Positions 1 to 7,095 of a stretch of 9,423 nucleotides of DNA are shown piece after piece (the stretch's first letter is position 1; every line of letters starts with the position of its first letter). Both the position numbers and the translations under genes were made by a program. Location of the stretch: positions 1-9,423 of the forward strand of contig JBIKLI010000160.1 of assembly GCA_044359885.1 (NCBI GenBank), in the 5' to 3' direction. This DNA is from CAIOSQ01 sp044359885 (GTDB lineage Bacteria; Pseudomonadota; Alphaproteobacteria; CACIAM-22H2). Under the pieces are notes generated by a model, which ran no database searches, had not been told where the DNA came from, and saw only the letters and a program-made list of their open reading frames with translations.

Positions 1-1
1 C

Positions 2-802
2 ATCGCCGTCGCGCTGCGCGGCGTCTCGATCACGTTCCGGCTCGCCGAAGGCGGCGCTTATGAAGCGGTCGCGCCCTGCGACATCGCGGTCGGGCCGGGC
101 GAGTTCGTTTCCATCGTCGGCCCGACGGGGTGCGGGAAATCGACGCTGCTCAATGTCGCGGCCGGCCTGCTGCGCCCGTCGACGGGGCAGGCGGAGATCT
201 TCGGGTCGCGGCTCGACGGGCTCAACGGCAGGGCCGGCTATCTTTTCCAGCAGGACGCCCTGATGCCCTGGAAGACCGCCCTCGACAATGTCGCGGTGGC
301 GCTGGAGCCGCGCGGCGTGAAGCGGGCCGCGGCGCTGGCGCGGGCCGGGGACTGGCTGGACCGGGTCGGGTTGTCGGCCTTCGCGGCGCGCTATCCGCAC
401 ATGCTCTCCGGCGGCCAGCGCAAGCGCGTGGCGCTGGCGCAGACGCTGATCCGCGACCCCGAGATCCTGCTGATGGACGAGCCGTTCGGACCGCTCGACG
501 CCCAGACGCGGCAGATCATGGGCAATCTGCTGCTCGATCTCTGGTCGCGCGACCGCAAGGCGGTGATGTTCGTGACCCATGACCTCGAGGAGGCGATCGC
601 GCTGGCCGATCGCGTGGTGGTGATGTCCGCCGGGCCCGCGGCCGGCATCGTCGGCGATTTCCCGGTCGGCCTCGCCCGGCCGCGCGACATCGCGGAGATC
701 CGCACCGAGCCCGCCTTCCACGCGATCCACAAGGCGATCTGGGCGACGCTGCGCGGCGAGGTCCAGAAGGCCTATGCGCGCGGCGAGGGCAGGACGGCAT
801 GA
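2..802 (+). CDS. ABC transporter ATP-binding protein, NitT/TauT (SsuB/TauB-like) family, 5' end missing
   Basis: This is the cytoplasmic ATPase that powers the importer encoded with the next two genes. The frame is open from the window edge and 266 residues are visible; only the first few residues seem to be missing. Visible residues show Walker A GPTGCGKST (40-48), a Q-loop in FQQDALMPW (82-90; the DAL-PW pattern is typical of nitrate/sulfonate/taurine importers), ABC signature LSGGQ (135-139), Walker B with catalytic Glu LLMDEP (156-161), D-loop and switch His in VTHDLEEA (191-198). All catalytic elements are intact. The stop overlaps the permease start as ATGA (799-802), so the two are probably translationally coupled. 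The family fits the whole operon well; the substrate is unknown. Confidence 0.95.
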   Translation: MAVALRGVSITFRLAEGGAYEAVAPCDIAVGPGEFVSIVGPTGCGKSTLLNVAAGLLRPSTGQAEIFGSRLDGLNGRAGYLFQQDALMPWKTALDNVAVALEPRGVKRAAALARAGDWLDRVGLSAFAARYPHMLSGGQRKRVALAQTLIRDPEILLMDEPFGPLDAQTRQIMGNLLLDLWSRDRKAVMFVTHDLEEAIALADRVVVMSAGPAAGIVGDFPVGLARPRDIAEIRTEPAFHAIHKAIWATLRGEVQKAYARGEGRTA

Positions 803-1593
803 AACGGGTGACGCTCCTGGCGCTGCAGATCGCGGTCGGCCTCGCGCTGCTGGCTGTCTGGCACGTCCTGACCACGATCCCCATCGGCGGGCGCAAGCTG
901 CTCGATCCGTTCTTCTTCTCGACGCCGCTGGACGTGCTGGCCCGGGTCTGGAAGGATTTCTACACCGGGACGATCTGGCGCCATCTGGGAATCACGCTGC
1001 TGGAGACGGTGCTCGCCTTCGTCTTCGGCTCGGTCGGTGGAATCGTCTTCGGCTTCGTCTTCGCGCGCGGCGAACTGATCGCCGCGGTCTTCGACCCGTA
1101 CATCAAGGCCGCCAACGCGCTGCCGCGCGTCGTGCTGGCGCCGATCTTCGCGCTGTGGTTCGGGCTCGGCATCTGGTCGAAGGTGGCCTTGGGCTTCACG
1201 CTGGTCTTCTTCATCGTGTTCTTCAACGTCTACCAGGGCGTGCGCGAGGTCAGCCCGACCATCCTCGCCAATGCGCGCATGCTGGGCATGAACGAGCGCC
1301 AGCTGCTGCGCCATGTCTACTGGCCGGCCGCGCTGACCTGGATGTTCTCCTCGCTGCACACCGCGGTCGGCTTCGCGCTGGTCGGCGCCGTGGTGGGCGA
1401 GTATCTGGGCTCGGCGGCCGGGCTCGGCTACAAGATCCACGAGGCGGAGAGCGTCTTCGACGTGACCGGCGTCTTCGCCGGCATGATGATCCTGGCCGTC
1501 TTCGTCATCGTCATCGACGCCGTCGTGACGCTGGTCGAAAGGCGCCTCCTGGTCTGGCGGCCGGGCACGCAGTCGACGACGGCCCAGGGCTGA
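799..1593 (+). CDS. ABC transporter permease, NitT/TauT (SsuC/TauC-like) family
   Basis: This is the inner-membrane channel subunit of the importer, 264 residues, normal for the family. A hydrophobic first helix (about 4-25) is followed by a BPD_transp_1-type core with membrane segments at about 64-90, 110-145 and 183-203 and a last one at about 224-246. The cytoplasmic coupling (EAA-type) loop that docks on the ATPase is at about 158-176 (NARMLGMNERQLLRHVYWP), with the conserved glycine G163 and the closing W-P. ATG at 799 is chosen because it overlaps the ATPase stop and has purine-rich GAGGG/AGGA just upstream (785-794). It probably works as a homodimer, as is usual in this family. The substrate is not predictable. 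Confidence 0.94.
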   Translation: MKRVTLLALQIAVGLALLAVWHVLTTIPIGGRKLLDPFFFSTPLDVLARVWKDFYTGTIWRHLGITLLETVLAFVFGSVGGIVFGFVFARGELIAAVFDPYIKAANALPRVVLAPIFALWFGLGIWSKVALGFTLVFFIVFFNVYQGVREVSPTILANARMLGMNERQLLRHVYWPAALTWMFSSLHTAVGFALVGAVVGEYLGSAAGLGYKIHEAESVFDVTGVFAGMMILAVFVIVIDAVVTLVERRLLVWRPGTQSTTAQG

Positions 1594-1600
1594 TCCAACG

Positions 1601-1610
1601 AGGGGAGGGA
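1601..1610 (+). promoter_or_regulatory. Strong ribosome binding site for the substrate-binding protein
   Basis: The purine run AGGGGAGGGA ends 5 bases before the ATG at 1616. It lies in the 22-bp gap after the permease stop and fixes the start. It is much stronger than the other Shine-Dalgarno sites here, which fits the usual excess of binding protein over the membrane parts. Confidence 0.8.
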
Positions 1611-1615
1611 CATCC

Positions 1616-2635
1616 ATGACGCTCAGGAAAATCGCGCTCGCGGCGCTGGCCGCGCTGGGGCTCGCCGCCGGTCCGGCCGGCGCGCAGACGCTGGAGAAGC
1701 CGAAGCTGACGCTCGGCGTCGGCGGCAAGCCGCTGCTCTACTACCTGCCGCTGACGATCGCGGAGACGCGCGGCTTCTTCCGGGAGGCCGGGCTGCAGGT
1801 CGAGACCAACGACTTCGGCGGCGGCTCGCGGGCGCTGCAGGCTCTGCTCGGCGGTTCGGTGGACGTCGTCACCGGCGCCTACGAGCACACGATCCGCATG
1901 CAGACCAAGGGCCAGGACGTGCGCGCGGTCCTCGAACTCGGGCGTTTTCCAGGCATCGTGCTGGCGGTTCGCAAGGACAAGGCGGCGCAGATCCGCACGC
2001 CGGCCGATCTGAAGGGAATGAAGATCGGCGTCACCGCGCCTGGCTCGTCGACCAATTTCTTCGTCAACTTCCTGATGGCCAAGGCGGGCGCCAATCCCAG
2101 GGACGCGGCGTTCATCGGGGTCGGCACGGGCCTGAGCGCGGTCGCGGCGATGAAGCGCGGCGAGATCGATGCCATCTCCAATCTCGATCCGGTGATCTCG
2201 AAGCTGGAATCCGACGGCGACGTCGTGATCATGGCCGACACCCGCACCGAGGCCGGCACGCGTGCGATCTTCGGCGGCTCGAACCCGGCCGCGGTCGTCT
2301 ATCTCAAGAACGACTTCATCGAGAAGAACCCCAACACGACCCAGGCGATCGTCACCGCGTTCCACAAGGCGCTGCAGTGGATCGCGGCCGCCAGTCCCGA
2401 GGACATCGCCAAGGCCGTGCCCGAAACCTACTACCTGGGCGACCGTGAACTCTATCTGCGCGCGGTCAAGGCGTCGGCGGAAACCTATTCGCGCACCGGC
2501 CTTATCCAGCTCGATGGCATGAGGAGCGCGCTCGGCATGCTCAAGGAATTCGACGACGAGCTGAAGGCCGTCAAGGACGAGGACCTGCCGAAGACCTTCG
2601 TCGACCGCTTCGCGCGGCGCGCTGGCGGCGGCTGA
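1616..2635 (+). CDS. ABC transporter periplasmic substrate-binding protein, NMT1/SsuA-like
   Basis: This is the secreted ligand-binding subunit of the importer, 339 residues. It starts with a Sec signal peptide: K/R near the N-terminus, a hydrophobic Ala/Leu core, and a likely cleavage after AGA (21-23), leaving a mature protein beginning QTLEKP. The mature part shows NMT1/SsuA/TauA-like features: GGKPLLYYLPLTIAE near the start (36-50), a gain-of-ligand segment FGGGSRALQALLGGSVDVV (67-85), and the inter-lobe segment PADLKGMKIGVTAPGSST (129-146) typical of this class. No lipobox cysteine is present, so it should be soluble in the periplasm. Candidate ligands in the wider family include sulfonates, nitrate, pyrimidine precursors and aromatic acids; the sequence alone does not choose among them. 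Confidence 0.94.
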   Translation: MTLRKIALAALAALGLAAGPAGAQTLEKPKLTLGVGGKPLLYYLPLTIAETRGFFREAGLQVETNDFGGGSRALQALLGGSVDVVTGAYEHTIRMQTKGQDVRAVLELGRFPGIVLAVRKDKAAQIRTPADLKGMKIGVTAPGSSTNFFVNFLMAKAGANPRDAAFIGVGTGLSAVAAMKRGEIDAISNLDPVISKLESDGDVVIMADTRTEAGTRAIFGGSNPAAVVYLKNDFIEKNPNTTQAIVTAFHKALQWIAAASPEDIAKAVPETYYLGDRELYLRAVKASAETYSRTGLIQLDGMRSALGMLKEFDDELKAVKDEDLPKTFVDRFARRAGGG

Positions 2636-2648
2636 CCGGCGTGCTGCA

Positions 2649-3434
2649 TCAGCCCGCCGGCGGTGCGGCGGGCAGGGCGGCGATGAACCGCGCGGCGGCA
2701 TCGAGGACGTCGTCGCGCCGCTCGCGATGCGGGGTATGGGCGCAGTTCTCCAGCAGCAGCGTCTCGCAGCCGCCGCCGCTCTGGCGCGCGATCGCCTCGA
2801 GCTGCGCCGGCGTGCCGTACTCGTCGCCGGCGCCCTGGATGACCAGCGCCGGGGCGGCGATCGACGGCAGCAGCGCCTCGATGTTCCAGCCATGGAATTC
2901 GGGCGTCAGCCAGACGTCGTGCCAGTCGCGGAAGACCCGTGCGCCGTCACGATGATGGCGACCCAGCCGCTGCGGCAGATCCGTGGTCGCCCAGGCGACG
3001 CCGGCGGCGCGAATCCCGTCCAGCGTCTGCGGCTCGACGAAGACATGCGGGGCCTCCAGCATCAGGCCCGCGACGTCGTGCCCGGTTGCGGCGTGGATGA
3101 GCGCGATCGAGGCCCCGTCGCTGTGGCCGAACAGGATCGGCCGGGCGATTCCGAGCGCGGCGAGCAGGGCCGGAAGGCGATCCTGGGCCTCGCGATGCAG
3201 GTAGTCGATCCGCCGCGGTTCGGCCGGCGGATCCGAGGCGCCGTAGCCGGCGCGCGAGAACACCATTCCGCCGCAGCCGCTGCGTGCGCAGAGCGCGTCG
3301 GGAAAGTCGCGCCAGAGCGCCGCCGATCCCAGCCCCTCGTGCAGGAAGACGATGGTGGGCGCGCCGGGCGCCGCGGCGGGCAGCCGCCGGTGCTCGATGG
3401 CGAGGCCGTCGATGGTGGTGAAACGCACCGTCAT
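2649..3434 (-). CDS. Alpha/beta-fold hydrolase
   Basis: This is a 261-residue single-domain hydrolase, the usual length for the family. The oxyanion-hole region is HEGLG (32-36). The nucleophile elbow is GHSDG (103-107, Ser105), the likely acid is Asp204 in GAGDEYG, and the catalytic His is His233 in CAHTPH. The triad is complete and correctly spaced. FSRAGYGASD (59-68) is the typical strand-4 region of small esterases and C-C hydrolases. No signal peptide is seen, so it is probably cytoplasmic. The substrate is unknown: it may be an esterase, lactonase or ring-cleavage-type hydrolase. It converges on the importer operon with only 13 bp between stop codons, so it is not part of that operon. 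ATG at 3434 directly precedes the conserved N-terminal strand; its ribosome site is weak. Confidence 0.9.
   Translation of the reverse strand: MTVRFTTIDGLAIEHRRLPAAAPGAPTIVFLHEGLGSAALWRDFPDALCARSGCGGMVFSRAGYGASDPPAEPRRIDYLHREAQDRLPALLAALGIARPILFGHSDGASIALIHAATGHDVAGLMLEAPHVFVEPQTLDGIRAAGVAWATTDLPQRLGRHHRDGARVFRDWHDVWLTPEFHGWNIEALLPSIAAPALVIQGAGDEYGTPAQLEAIARQSGGGCETLLLENCAHTPHRERRDDVLDAAARFIAALPAAPPAG
2652..2673. terminator. GC-rich hairpin at the end of two convergent genes
   Basis: GCCCGCCG (2652-2659) and CGGCGGGC (2666-2673) form a perfect 8-bp stem with a 6-base loop, within the last codons of the hydrolase gene and 17 bases after the binding-protein stop. It could end or protect either transcript. 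There is no U tract, so intrinsic termination is only a possibility, and such stems occur by chance in DNA this rich in GC. Confidence 0.3.
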
Positions 3435-3529
3435 GGGATCACTGTCGGAGAGAAACCGTCCCGGCGCAATCGTGGCGGTGGGGCGGCGGCGTGCGGTCGA
3501 CCCAGTCGGCGCGCTTGTGAACCGGGGGG

Positions 3530-3557
3530 CTGGCTCCAGAAGGGGGCAGACCCCTGG
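3530..3557. repeat. Small palindromic element with GGGGGCAGACCCC core
   Basis: CTGG (3530-3533), CCAG (3536-3539) and CTGG (3554-3557) allow two competing pairings. In the longer one CCAG pairs with the right-hand CTGG and a G run (3542-3546) pairs with CCC inside it, around CAGA. The core resembles GGGGNCAGACCCC-type palindromes that I recall as dispersed elements in some proteobacterial genomes. The resemblance is from memory and only one copy lies in this window. Confidence 0.35.
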
Positions 3558-3559
3558 CG

Positions 3560-3601
3560 GATCTCTTGCGCCGGGGGCTTGCCTGGGGCGCCGCCGAGAT
3601 C
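3560..3601. repeat. Long imperfect inverted repeat (GATCTC...GAGATC)
   Basis: The outer arms GATCTC (3560-3565) and GAGATC (3596-3601) are perfect. Inside them GCGCC (3568-3572) pairs with GGCGC (3587-3591), leaving a 14-base G-rich loop and an asymmetric internal bulge. It directly follows the previous palindrome. It could be a structured RNA leader, an operator pair or part of a dispersed repeat. Confidence 0.35.
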
Positions 3602-3614
3602 GTCAATTGATCGC

Positions 3615-3643
3615 TTGCCAGAGGGGGCGAAGCGGCGTAACCG
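3615..3643 (+). promoter_or_regulatory. Candidate sigma-70-type promoter for the EEP gene
   Basis: TTGCCA (3615-3620) matches the -35 consensus at five of six bases. After a 17-bp spacer comes TAACCG (3638-3643), a poor -10 match. A start near 3650 would give a leader of about 30 bases before the ATG at 3682. This is the best placed candidate, but the -10 is weak. Confidence 0.25.
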
Positions 3644-3681
3644 GATCGTCCACGAATCGCGGATCGCCGGTGTCATCTCGC

Positions 3682-4455
3682 ATGCTTTCGCCGCTGACCA
3701 GCCTCGCCGACCGGCTTCGCCGCGCCGATCGGCGGGTCGCGGCCGATCTCGCCCGCGCTCTCGACAGCCTGCCCCGGCTGCGCCGTCGCGCGGCCGTCGT
3801 CCCGGGGCCCGTCGCGCTCGGTGATCCGGCACGCGGCCTGCGCGTGCTCAGCTGGAACCTGTTGCGGCTGACCGGCGCCAGTTGCGCCGAGCTGGCCTGG
3901 CTGATCGAGCGCTATCAGGTCGATGTCGCGCTGCTCCAGGAAGCCACGATCGAGTTCGAGGACCTGCCGGCGCGGGTCGGCGGCCGGCTGGTCCGGCATC
4001 CGCTGCCTGGGCGCATCCACGGCCCGGCGATCTGGGCGCGGGGCGGCGTCGCCGATCCCCGCCGCGTGCCGCTTTTCAGCTTCGCGATCCGGCGCCATGC
4101 CGTGGTCGCCGCGACCGGCGGCGTGGGCTTCGCGTCGGTCCATCTGTCCCACGGCCAGCTGATGTGCCGGCGCCAGGCCCGCGAGGCGAGCGGCGCGCTG
4201 CCCGAGGGGCCCGCAGTGATCGCCGGCGACTTCAACATGGTCGGGCCGCTGCGCCTCGACGGGTTCCGCGAGGTCGGCCCGCGGGCGCCGACGCATTACG
4301 CGAACGGCCTGCTGCCGTTGCGTATCGACAGGTGCTTCGTGCGCGATCTCGCCTGTCGCGATTCGCGCGTGCTCGACCGAGGTGGCTCGGACCACCGTCC
4401 GATCATGCTCGATCTTGCCGCTCTGCCTGCCGGCGCCGCACGCGACGCAGCCTGA
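3682..4455 (+). CDS. Endonuclease/exonuclease/phosphatase (EEP) superfamily protein
   Basis: This is a 257-residue metal-dependent phosphoesterase of the DNase I-like fold. The core motifs appear in order: LSWNL (56-60, Asn59), LLQEA (84-88, metal-binding Glu87), SVHLSHG (152-158), AGDFN (181-185, Asp183 and Asn185), and the C-terminal GSDHRP (235-240, Asp237 and catalytic His238). All expected active-site residues are present. Members cut nucleic acid, phospholipid or inositol-phosphate phosphodiesters; which one applies here cannot be read. No signal peptide is visible, and the first 50 residues are Arg/Ala/Leu-rich and look non-catalytic. ATG at 3682 is chosen; an in-frame GTG at 3670 is a close alternative. 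The frame is open further upstream, but that would run into the divergent hydrolase. The gene converges on the HutD/Ves gene. Confidence 0.9.
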   Translation: MLSPLTSLADRLRRADRRVAADLARALDSLPRLRRRAAVVPGPVALGDPARGLRVLSWNLLRLTGASCAELAWLIERYQVDVALLQEATIEFEDLPARVGGRLVRHPLPGRIHGPAIWARGGVADPRRVPLFSFAIRRHAVVAATGGVGFASVHLSHGQLMCRRQAREASGALPEGPAVIAGDFNMVGPLRLDGFREVGPRAPTHYANGLLPLRIDRCFVRDLACRDSRVLDRGGSDHRPIMLDLAALPAGAARDAA

Positions 4456-4456
4456 C

Positions 4457-4477
4457 GCGGCCGGCGGGTCAGGCCGC
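4457..4477. terminator. Short hairpin between convergent EEP and HutD/Ves genes
   Basis: GCGGCC (4457-4462) and GGCCGC (4472-4477) form a 6-bp stem over a 9-base loop. It spans the 13-bp gap between the two stop codons and runs into the HutD end. An alternative stem (GCGGG 4464-4468 with CCCGC 4477-4481) competes with it. There is no U tract, so termination here is only a suggestion. Confidence 0.25.
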
Positions 4478-5062
4478 CCGCTTCGTGAGCGTCACGACCG
4501 CGGCGCGTGCCGCGGGATGGTCTGTCGTCAGTCGCAAGGCCACGCCCGGCCCGTCGATGCGCAGCGCATCGTGCGTGCCGAGCCGCCAGCGTCCGGTCCC
4601 CGCGGCCACGGCCAGCGTTCCATCGAGCGCCACGACGAAACTGGTGTCGCCGGCGGTCGTCAGGGCCGCAGGCGGCACCGTCAGGACCACGGCGTGGCTT
4701 GCGGCCGCGCGCCGGGTGATGACATTGAGGTCGCGGGTCGGACCCTGGCCCAGCAGACGGCCGTGACAGGCCCGTTCGCCCGCGAAGGCCAGCGTCTCGA
4801 ACAGCCCGCCGGACAGCACGGTGCCGTCGGCGAATTCCAGGGCAAGGCCCGCGCCCGCGATGGGAACCAGGCTGCGATCGCAGCCTTCGAAGGCGGAGAA
4901 CGGCCCGTCCGCCGCGATCGTCGCGATCGACAGGCGCCAGTCGAACACCGCCCCGCCCACGGGCTCGCGGGCGATCTCGGCGGTGCGTCCCAGCCCGTTC
5001 TTCCAGGCCATGTCCGCATGTCCGGCGGCGGGCAGGTGGTGGATCGGCAGCATCGGGGTCAT
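4469..5062 (-). CDS. HutD/Ves family protein
   Basis: This is a 197-residue protein of the HutD/Ves family, a small cupin-like beta fold. Recognisable family motifs are AWKNGLGRTAEIA (19-31), FDWRLSIATIAADGPFSAF (40-58), GCDR (60-63) and DLNVITR (111-117); the same positions in E. coli Ves, as I remember it, read WRNAAGETREI, YWRASIASIA and DFNIMTR. HutD is found in histidine-utilisation operons and Ves is linked to cold-induced expression, but the biochemical role of the family is not settled. No hut gene is visible here. The start at 5062 lies 7 bases after the ABC-F stop, and the GAGGA of its ribosome site overlaps that stop codon (TGAGGA, 5072-5067), which points to translational coupling. 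The second ATG at 5053 is less well placed. Confidence 0.88.
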   Translation of the reverse strand: MTPMLPIHHLPAAGHADMAWKNGLGRTAEIAREPVGGAVFDWRLSIATIAADGPFSAFEGCDRSLVPIAGAGLALEFADGTVLSGGLFETLAFAGERACHGRLLGQGPTRDLNVITRRAAASHAVVLTVPPAALTTAGDTSFVVALDGTLAVAAGTGRWRLGTHDALRIDGPGVALRLTTDHPAARAAVVTLTKRAA

Positions 5063-5069
5063 GCGGTCC

Positions 5070-6980
5070 TCATGCCGCGCCGCGCTCGGCGGCCTCCAGG
5101 GCCTCGGCCGCGGCGAGCCAGGCTTCCTCGGCGGCTTCCAGCGCGGCCGCGATCTCGCCGCGACGCCGGGCGAGCGCCGTGGCGCGGGCCGCGTCGGCAT
5201 AGAGCGCCGGGTCGGCCAGTTCCGCTTCCAGCCGGTCGCGGTCGGCGCTGATCCGCGCCAGATCCTTCTCGGCGTCGCGGGCGCGGTTGCGCAGCGGCGC
5301 CAGCGCGACGCGCCGGTCGGCGGCCGCGCGGCGCTGGTCGCGCGCCGAGGGCGCCGCCTCGGCCGCGCCGCCGCGCGCGCGTCCGGCGGCATCCTCGGCG
5401 CGGCCGGCGCGCTGCGACAGGACCAGGCGGCGATACTCCTCGACATCGCCCTCGAACACCGCGACCCCGCCATTGGCCACCAGCCAGAGCCGGTCGATCG
5501 CCAGTTCGATCAGGTGCAGGTCATGGGTCACCAGCACCACCGCCCCCTCGAAATCGTTGATCGCGTCGACCAGGGATTCGCGCGCCGGTATGTCCAGATG
5601 GTTGGTCGGTTCGTCCAGGATCAGCAGCGACGGCTTGTGGCAGGTGACGAGGGCGAAATTGAGCCGGGCGCGCTCGCCGCCGGACAATTCGCCGACCGGC
5701 AGGTCGGCCTTGTCGCCGGAGAAGCCGAAGGCCCCCAGCCGCGTGCGGATCTGCTCGGGCGTCTCGCGCGGCAGCAGATCGCCCAGGTGCTGGAAGGCCG
5801 AACGCGCCGGGCGCATGTCCTCGATCTGGTGCTGGGCGAAAAAGCCGACTTCCAGCTTCGGCGCGCGCTGCATGGTGCCGGCCTCCGGCGACAGGCGGCC
5901 GGCGAGCAGCTTGGCCAGCGTCGACTTGCCGTTGCCGTTGGCGCCGACCAGCGCGATCCGGTCCTCGGGATCGAGGCGCAGGTCGAGCCGCTTCAGGATC
6001 GGCTGGCCGGGGGCGTAGCCGACCGCGACGCCGTCGAGCGCGATCAGCGGCGGCTTCAGCGGCCCCGGCGACGGAAAACGCAGCCGGATCGCCGGATCGT
6101 CGCGTTCGATCGCGACCGTCTCGCGCCCCAGACGCTCCAGCATCTTGAGGCGGCTCTGCGCCTGGCGGGCCTTGGTCGCCTTGGCGCGGAAGCGGTCGAC
6201 GAAGGCCTGCAGATGCTTCGCGCGCGCCGTCTGCTTGGCCGCCTGGGCCGCCGCATGGTCCATGCGTTCGGCGCGCACCCGCTCGAAGCGATCGTAGTCG
6301 CCGGGGTAGAGGACGAGCTTCCCGTCGTTGAGGTGCAGGATATGTGTGGAGACCGCATTGAGCACGTTGCGGTCATGGCTGACCAGGATCAGCCCCCGCG
6401 GCCAGCGCTTGAGAAACGCCTCCAGCCAAAGGCTCGCCTCGAGGTCGAGATGGTTGGTCGGCTCGTCCAGCAGCAGCAGGTCGGGTTCGGCGAACAGCGC
6501 GCCGGCCAGCGCCACGCGCATCCGCCAGCCGCCGGAGAAGCTGGACAGCGGCCGCGCCTGCATCGCCGCGTCGAAGCCGAGGCCGTGAAGGATCGCCGCC
6601 GCGCGCGCCGGCGCCGACTCCGCGCCGATCGCGGCCAGACGGTCGTGGATCTCGGCCAGCGAGGCGGGATCGGTCCGGTCCTGGGCAGCGGCCGCGAGCA
6701 GACGGGTGCGCTCGGTGTCGCTGGCGAGCACGGCCTCGATCGGCGTCTGGTCGCCGCCGGGCGCTTCCTGGGCGACGAGGCCGATGCGCGTGCGGCCGGC
6801 CAGCTCGACATCGCCGCGATCGGGATGGATCTCGCCCGCCACCAGCGCCAGCAGCGTCGACTTGCCGGCGCCGTTGCGTCCGACGAGGCCCACGCGCCAG
6901 CCGCTCGACAGGGCGGCAGACGCGTCTTCCAGCACGGTATGCGCGCCAAGGCGGATGGTGACGCCGGAGATGGTCAGCAT
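5070..6980 (-). CDS. yheS: ABC-F family ATPase, YheS-like
   Basis: This is a soluble ABC-F protein, a class that binds the ribosomal E site and influences stalled or slow translation. At 636 residues it has nearly the length of E. coli YheS. The first ABC domain has Walker A GRNGAGKST (34-42), signature FSGGW (148-152), Walker B LDEPTNHLD (171-179) and switch His202. The charged inter-domain linker (about 222-290) includes RFRAKATKARQAQSRLKMLERL (263-284), the P-site tRNA interaction motif and almost identical to YheS as I recall it. The second domain has Walker A GANGNGKST (346-354), signature LSGGE (432-436), Walker B LDEPTNHLD (455-463) and His486. A C-terminal coiled-coil arm follows (about 545-632). 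There are no membrane segments, so it is not a transporter. ATG at 6980 gives the standard N-terminus MLTISGV; the frame stays open upstream but shows no family similarity. Confidence 0.95.
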   Translation of the reverse strand: MLTISGVTIRLGAHTVLEDASAALSSGWRVGLVGRNGAGKSTLLALVAGEIHPDRGDVELAGRTRIGLVAQEAPGGDQTPIEAVLASDTERTRLLAAAAQDRTDPASLAEIHDRLAAIGAESAPARAAAILHGLGFDAAMQARPLSSFSGGWRMRVALAGALFAEPDLLLLDEPTNHLDLEASLWLEAFLKRWPRGLILVSHDRNVLNAVSTHILHLNDGKLVLYPGDYDRFERVRAERMDHAAAQAAKQTARAKHLQAFVDRFRAKATKARQAQSRLKMLERLGRETVAIERDDPAIRLRFPSPGPLKPPLIALDGVAVGYAPGQPILKRLDLRLDPEDRIALVGANGNGKSTLAKLLAGRLSPEAGTMQRAPKLEVGFFAQHQIEDMRPARSAFQHLGDLLPRETPEQIRTRLGAFGFSGDKADLPVGELSGGERARLNFALVTCHKPSLLILDEPTNHLDIPARESLVDAINDFEGAVVLVTHDLHLIELAIDRLWLVANGGVAVFEGDVEEYRRLVLSQRAGRAEDAAGRARGGAAEAAPSARDQRRAAADRRVALAPLRNRARDAEKDLARISADRDRLEAELADPALYADAARATALARRRGEIAAALEAAEEAWLAAAEALEAAERGAA

Positions 6981-7095
6981 GGCGCGGGGCTGATAGCACG
7001 AACCGGCCGCCGGCTCGACAGCCACGCGCCTCGTTTCGCCGCGCGGAGAGCCCCCTGGCGGCGGCGTCCCGGGATGGCCATGATGACGACGGACG
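6981..7095. other. Divergent intergenic region between ABC-F and DMT genes
   Basis: This 115-bp spacer separates the divergent ABC-F (-) and DMT exporter (+) genes and should hold both promoters. On the - strand a GCTATC-like -10 lies close to the ABC-F start and would give a very short leader; no convincing -35 accompanies it. On the + strand I see no clear promoter. Three ATGs (7074, 7080, 7083) upstream of the exporter start are out of its frame. Confidence 0.4.

Larger units (their letters stand above)
3435..3681. other. Divergent intergenic region with inverted repeats
   Basis: This 247-bp spacer separates the divergent hydrolase and EEP genes and is the longest non-coding stretch here. 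It must hold the promoters of both. It contains several inverted repeats (listed separately), a TCAATTGA palindrome (3603-3610) and short G runs. Both strands have open frames across it, but their translations are Arg/Gly-rich and match no family I know, so I treat them as chance frames of GC-rich DNA. Confidence 0.6.

Noticed and set aside
1511..2893. A 460-codon - strand frame antisense to the binding-protein gene.
   Set aside because: It is low-complexity, matches no family I know, and lies opposite a clearly real gene with signal peptide and family motifs.
3352..3681. A 110-residue N-terminal extension of the EEP protein.
   Set aside because: It would run through the repeat-rich spacer and into the divergent hydrolase gene, and its sequence is Arg/Gly-rich without domain features.
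2727..3824. A 365-codon + strand frame antisense to the alpha/beta hydrolase.
   Set aside because: The hydrolase frame contains the full catalytic triad; the + strand frame has no recognisable motif.
5063..5473. Extension of the HutD/Ves frame upstream of its ATG at 5062.
   Set aside because: The extension is Arg/Ala-rich, lies within the ABC-F coding end in another frame, and the ATG at 5062 has a good ribosome site and fits the family N-terminus.
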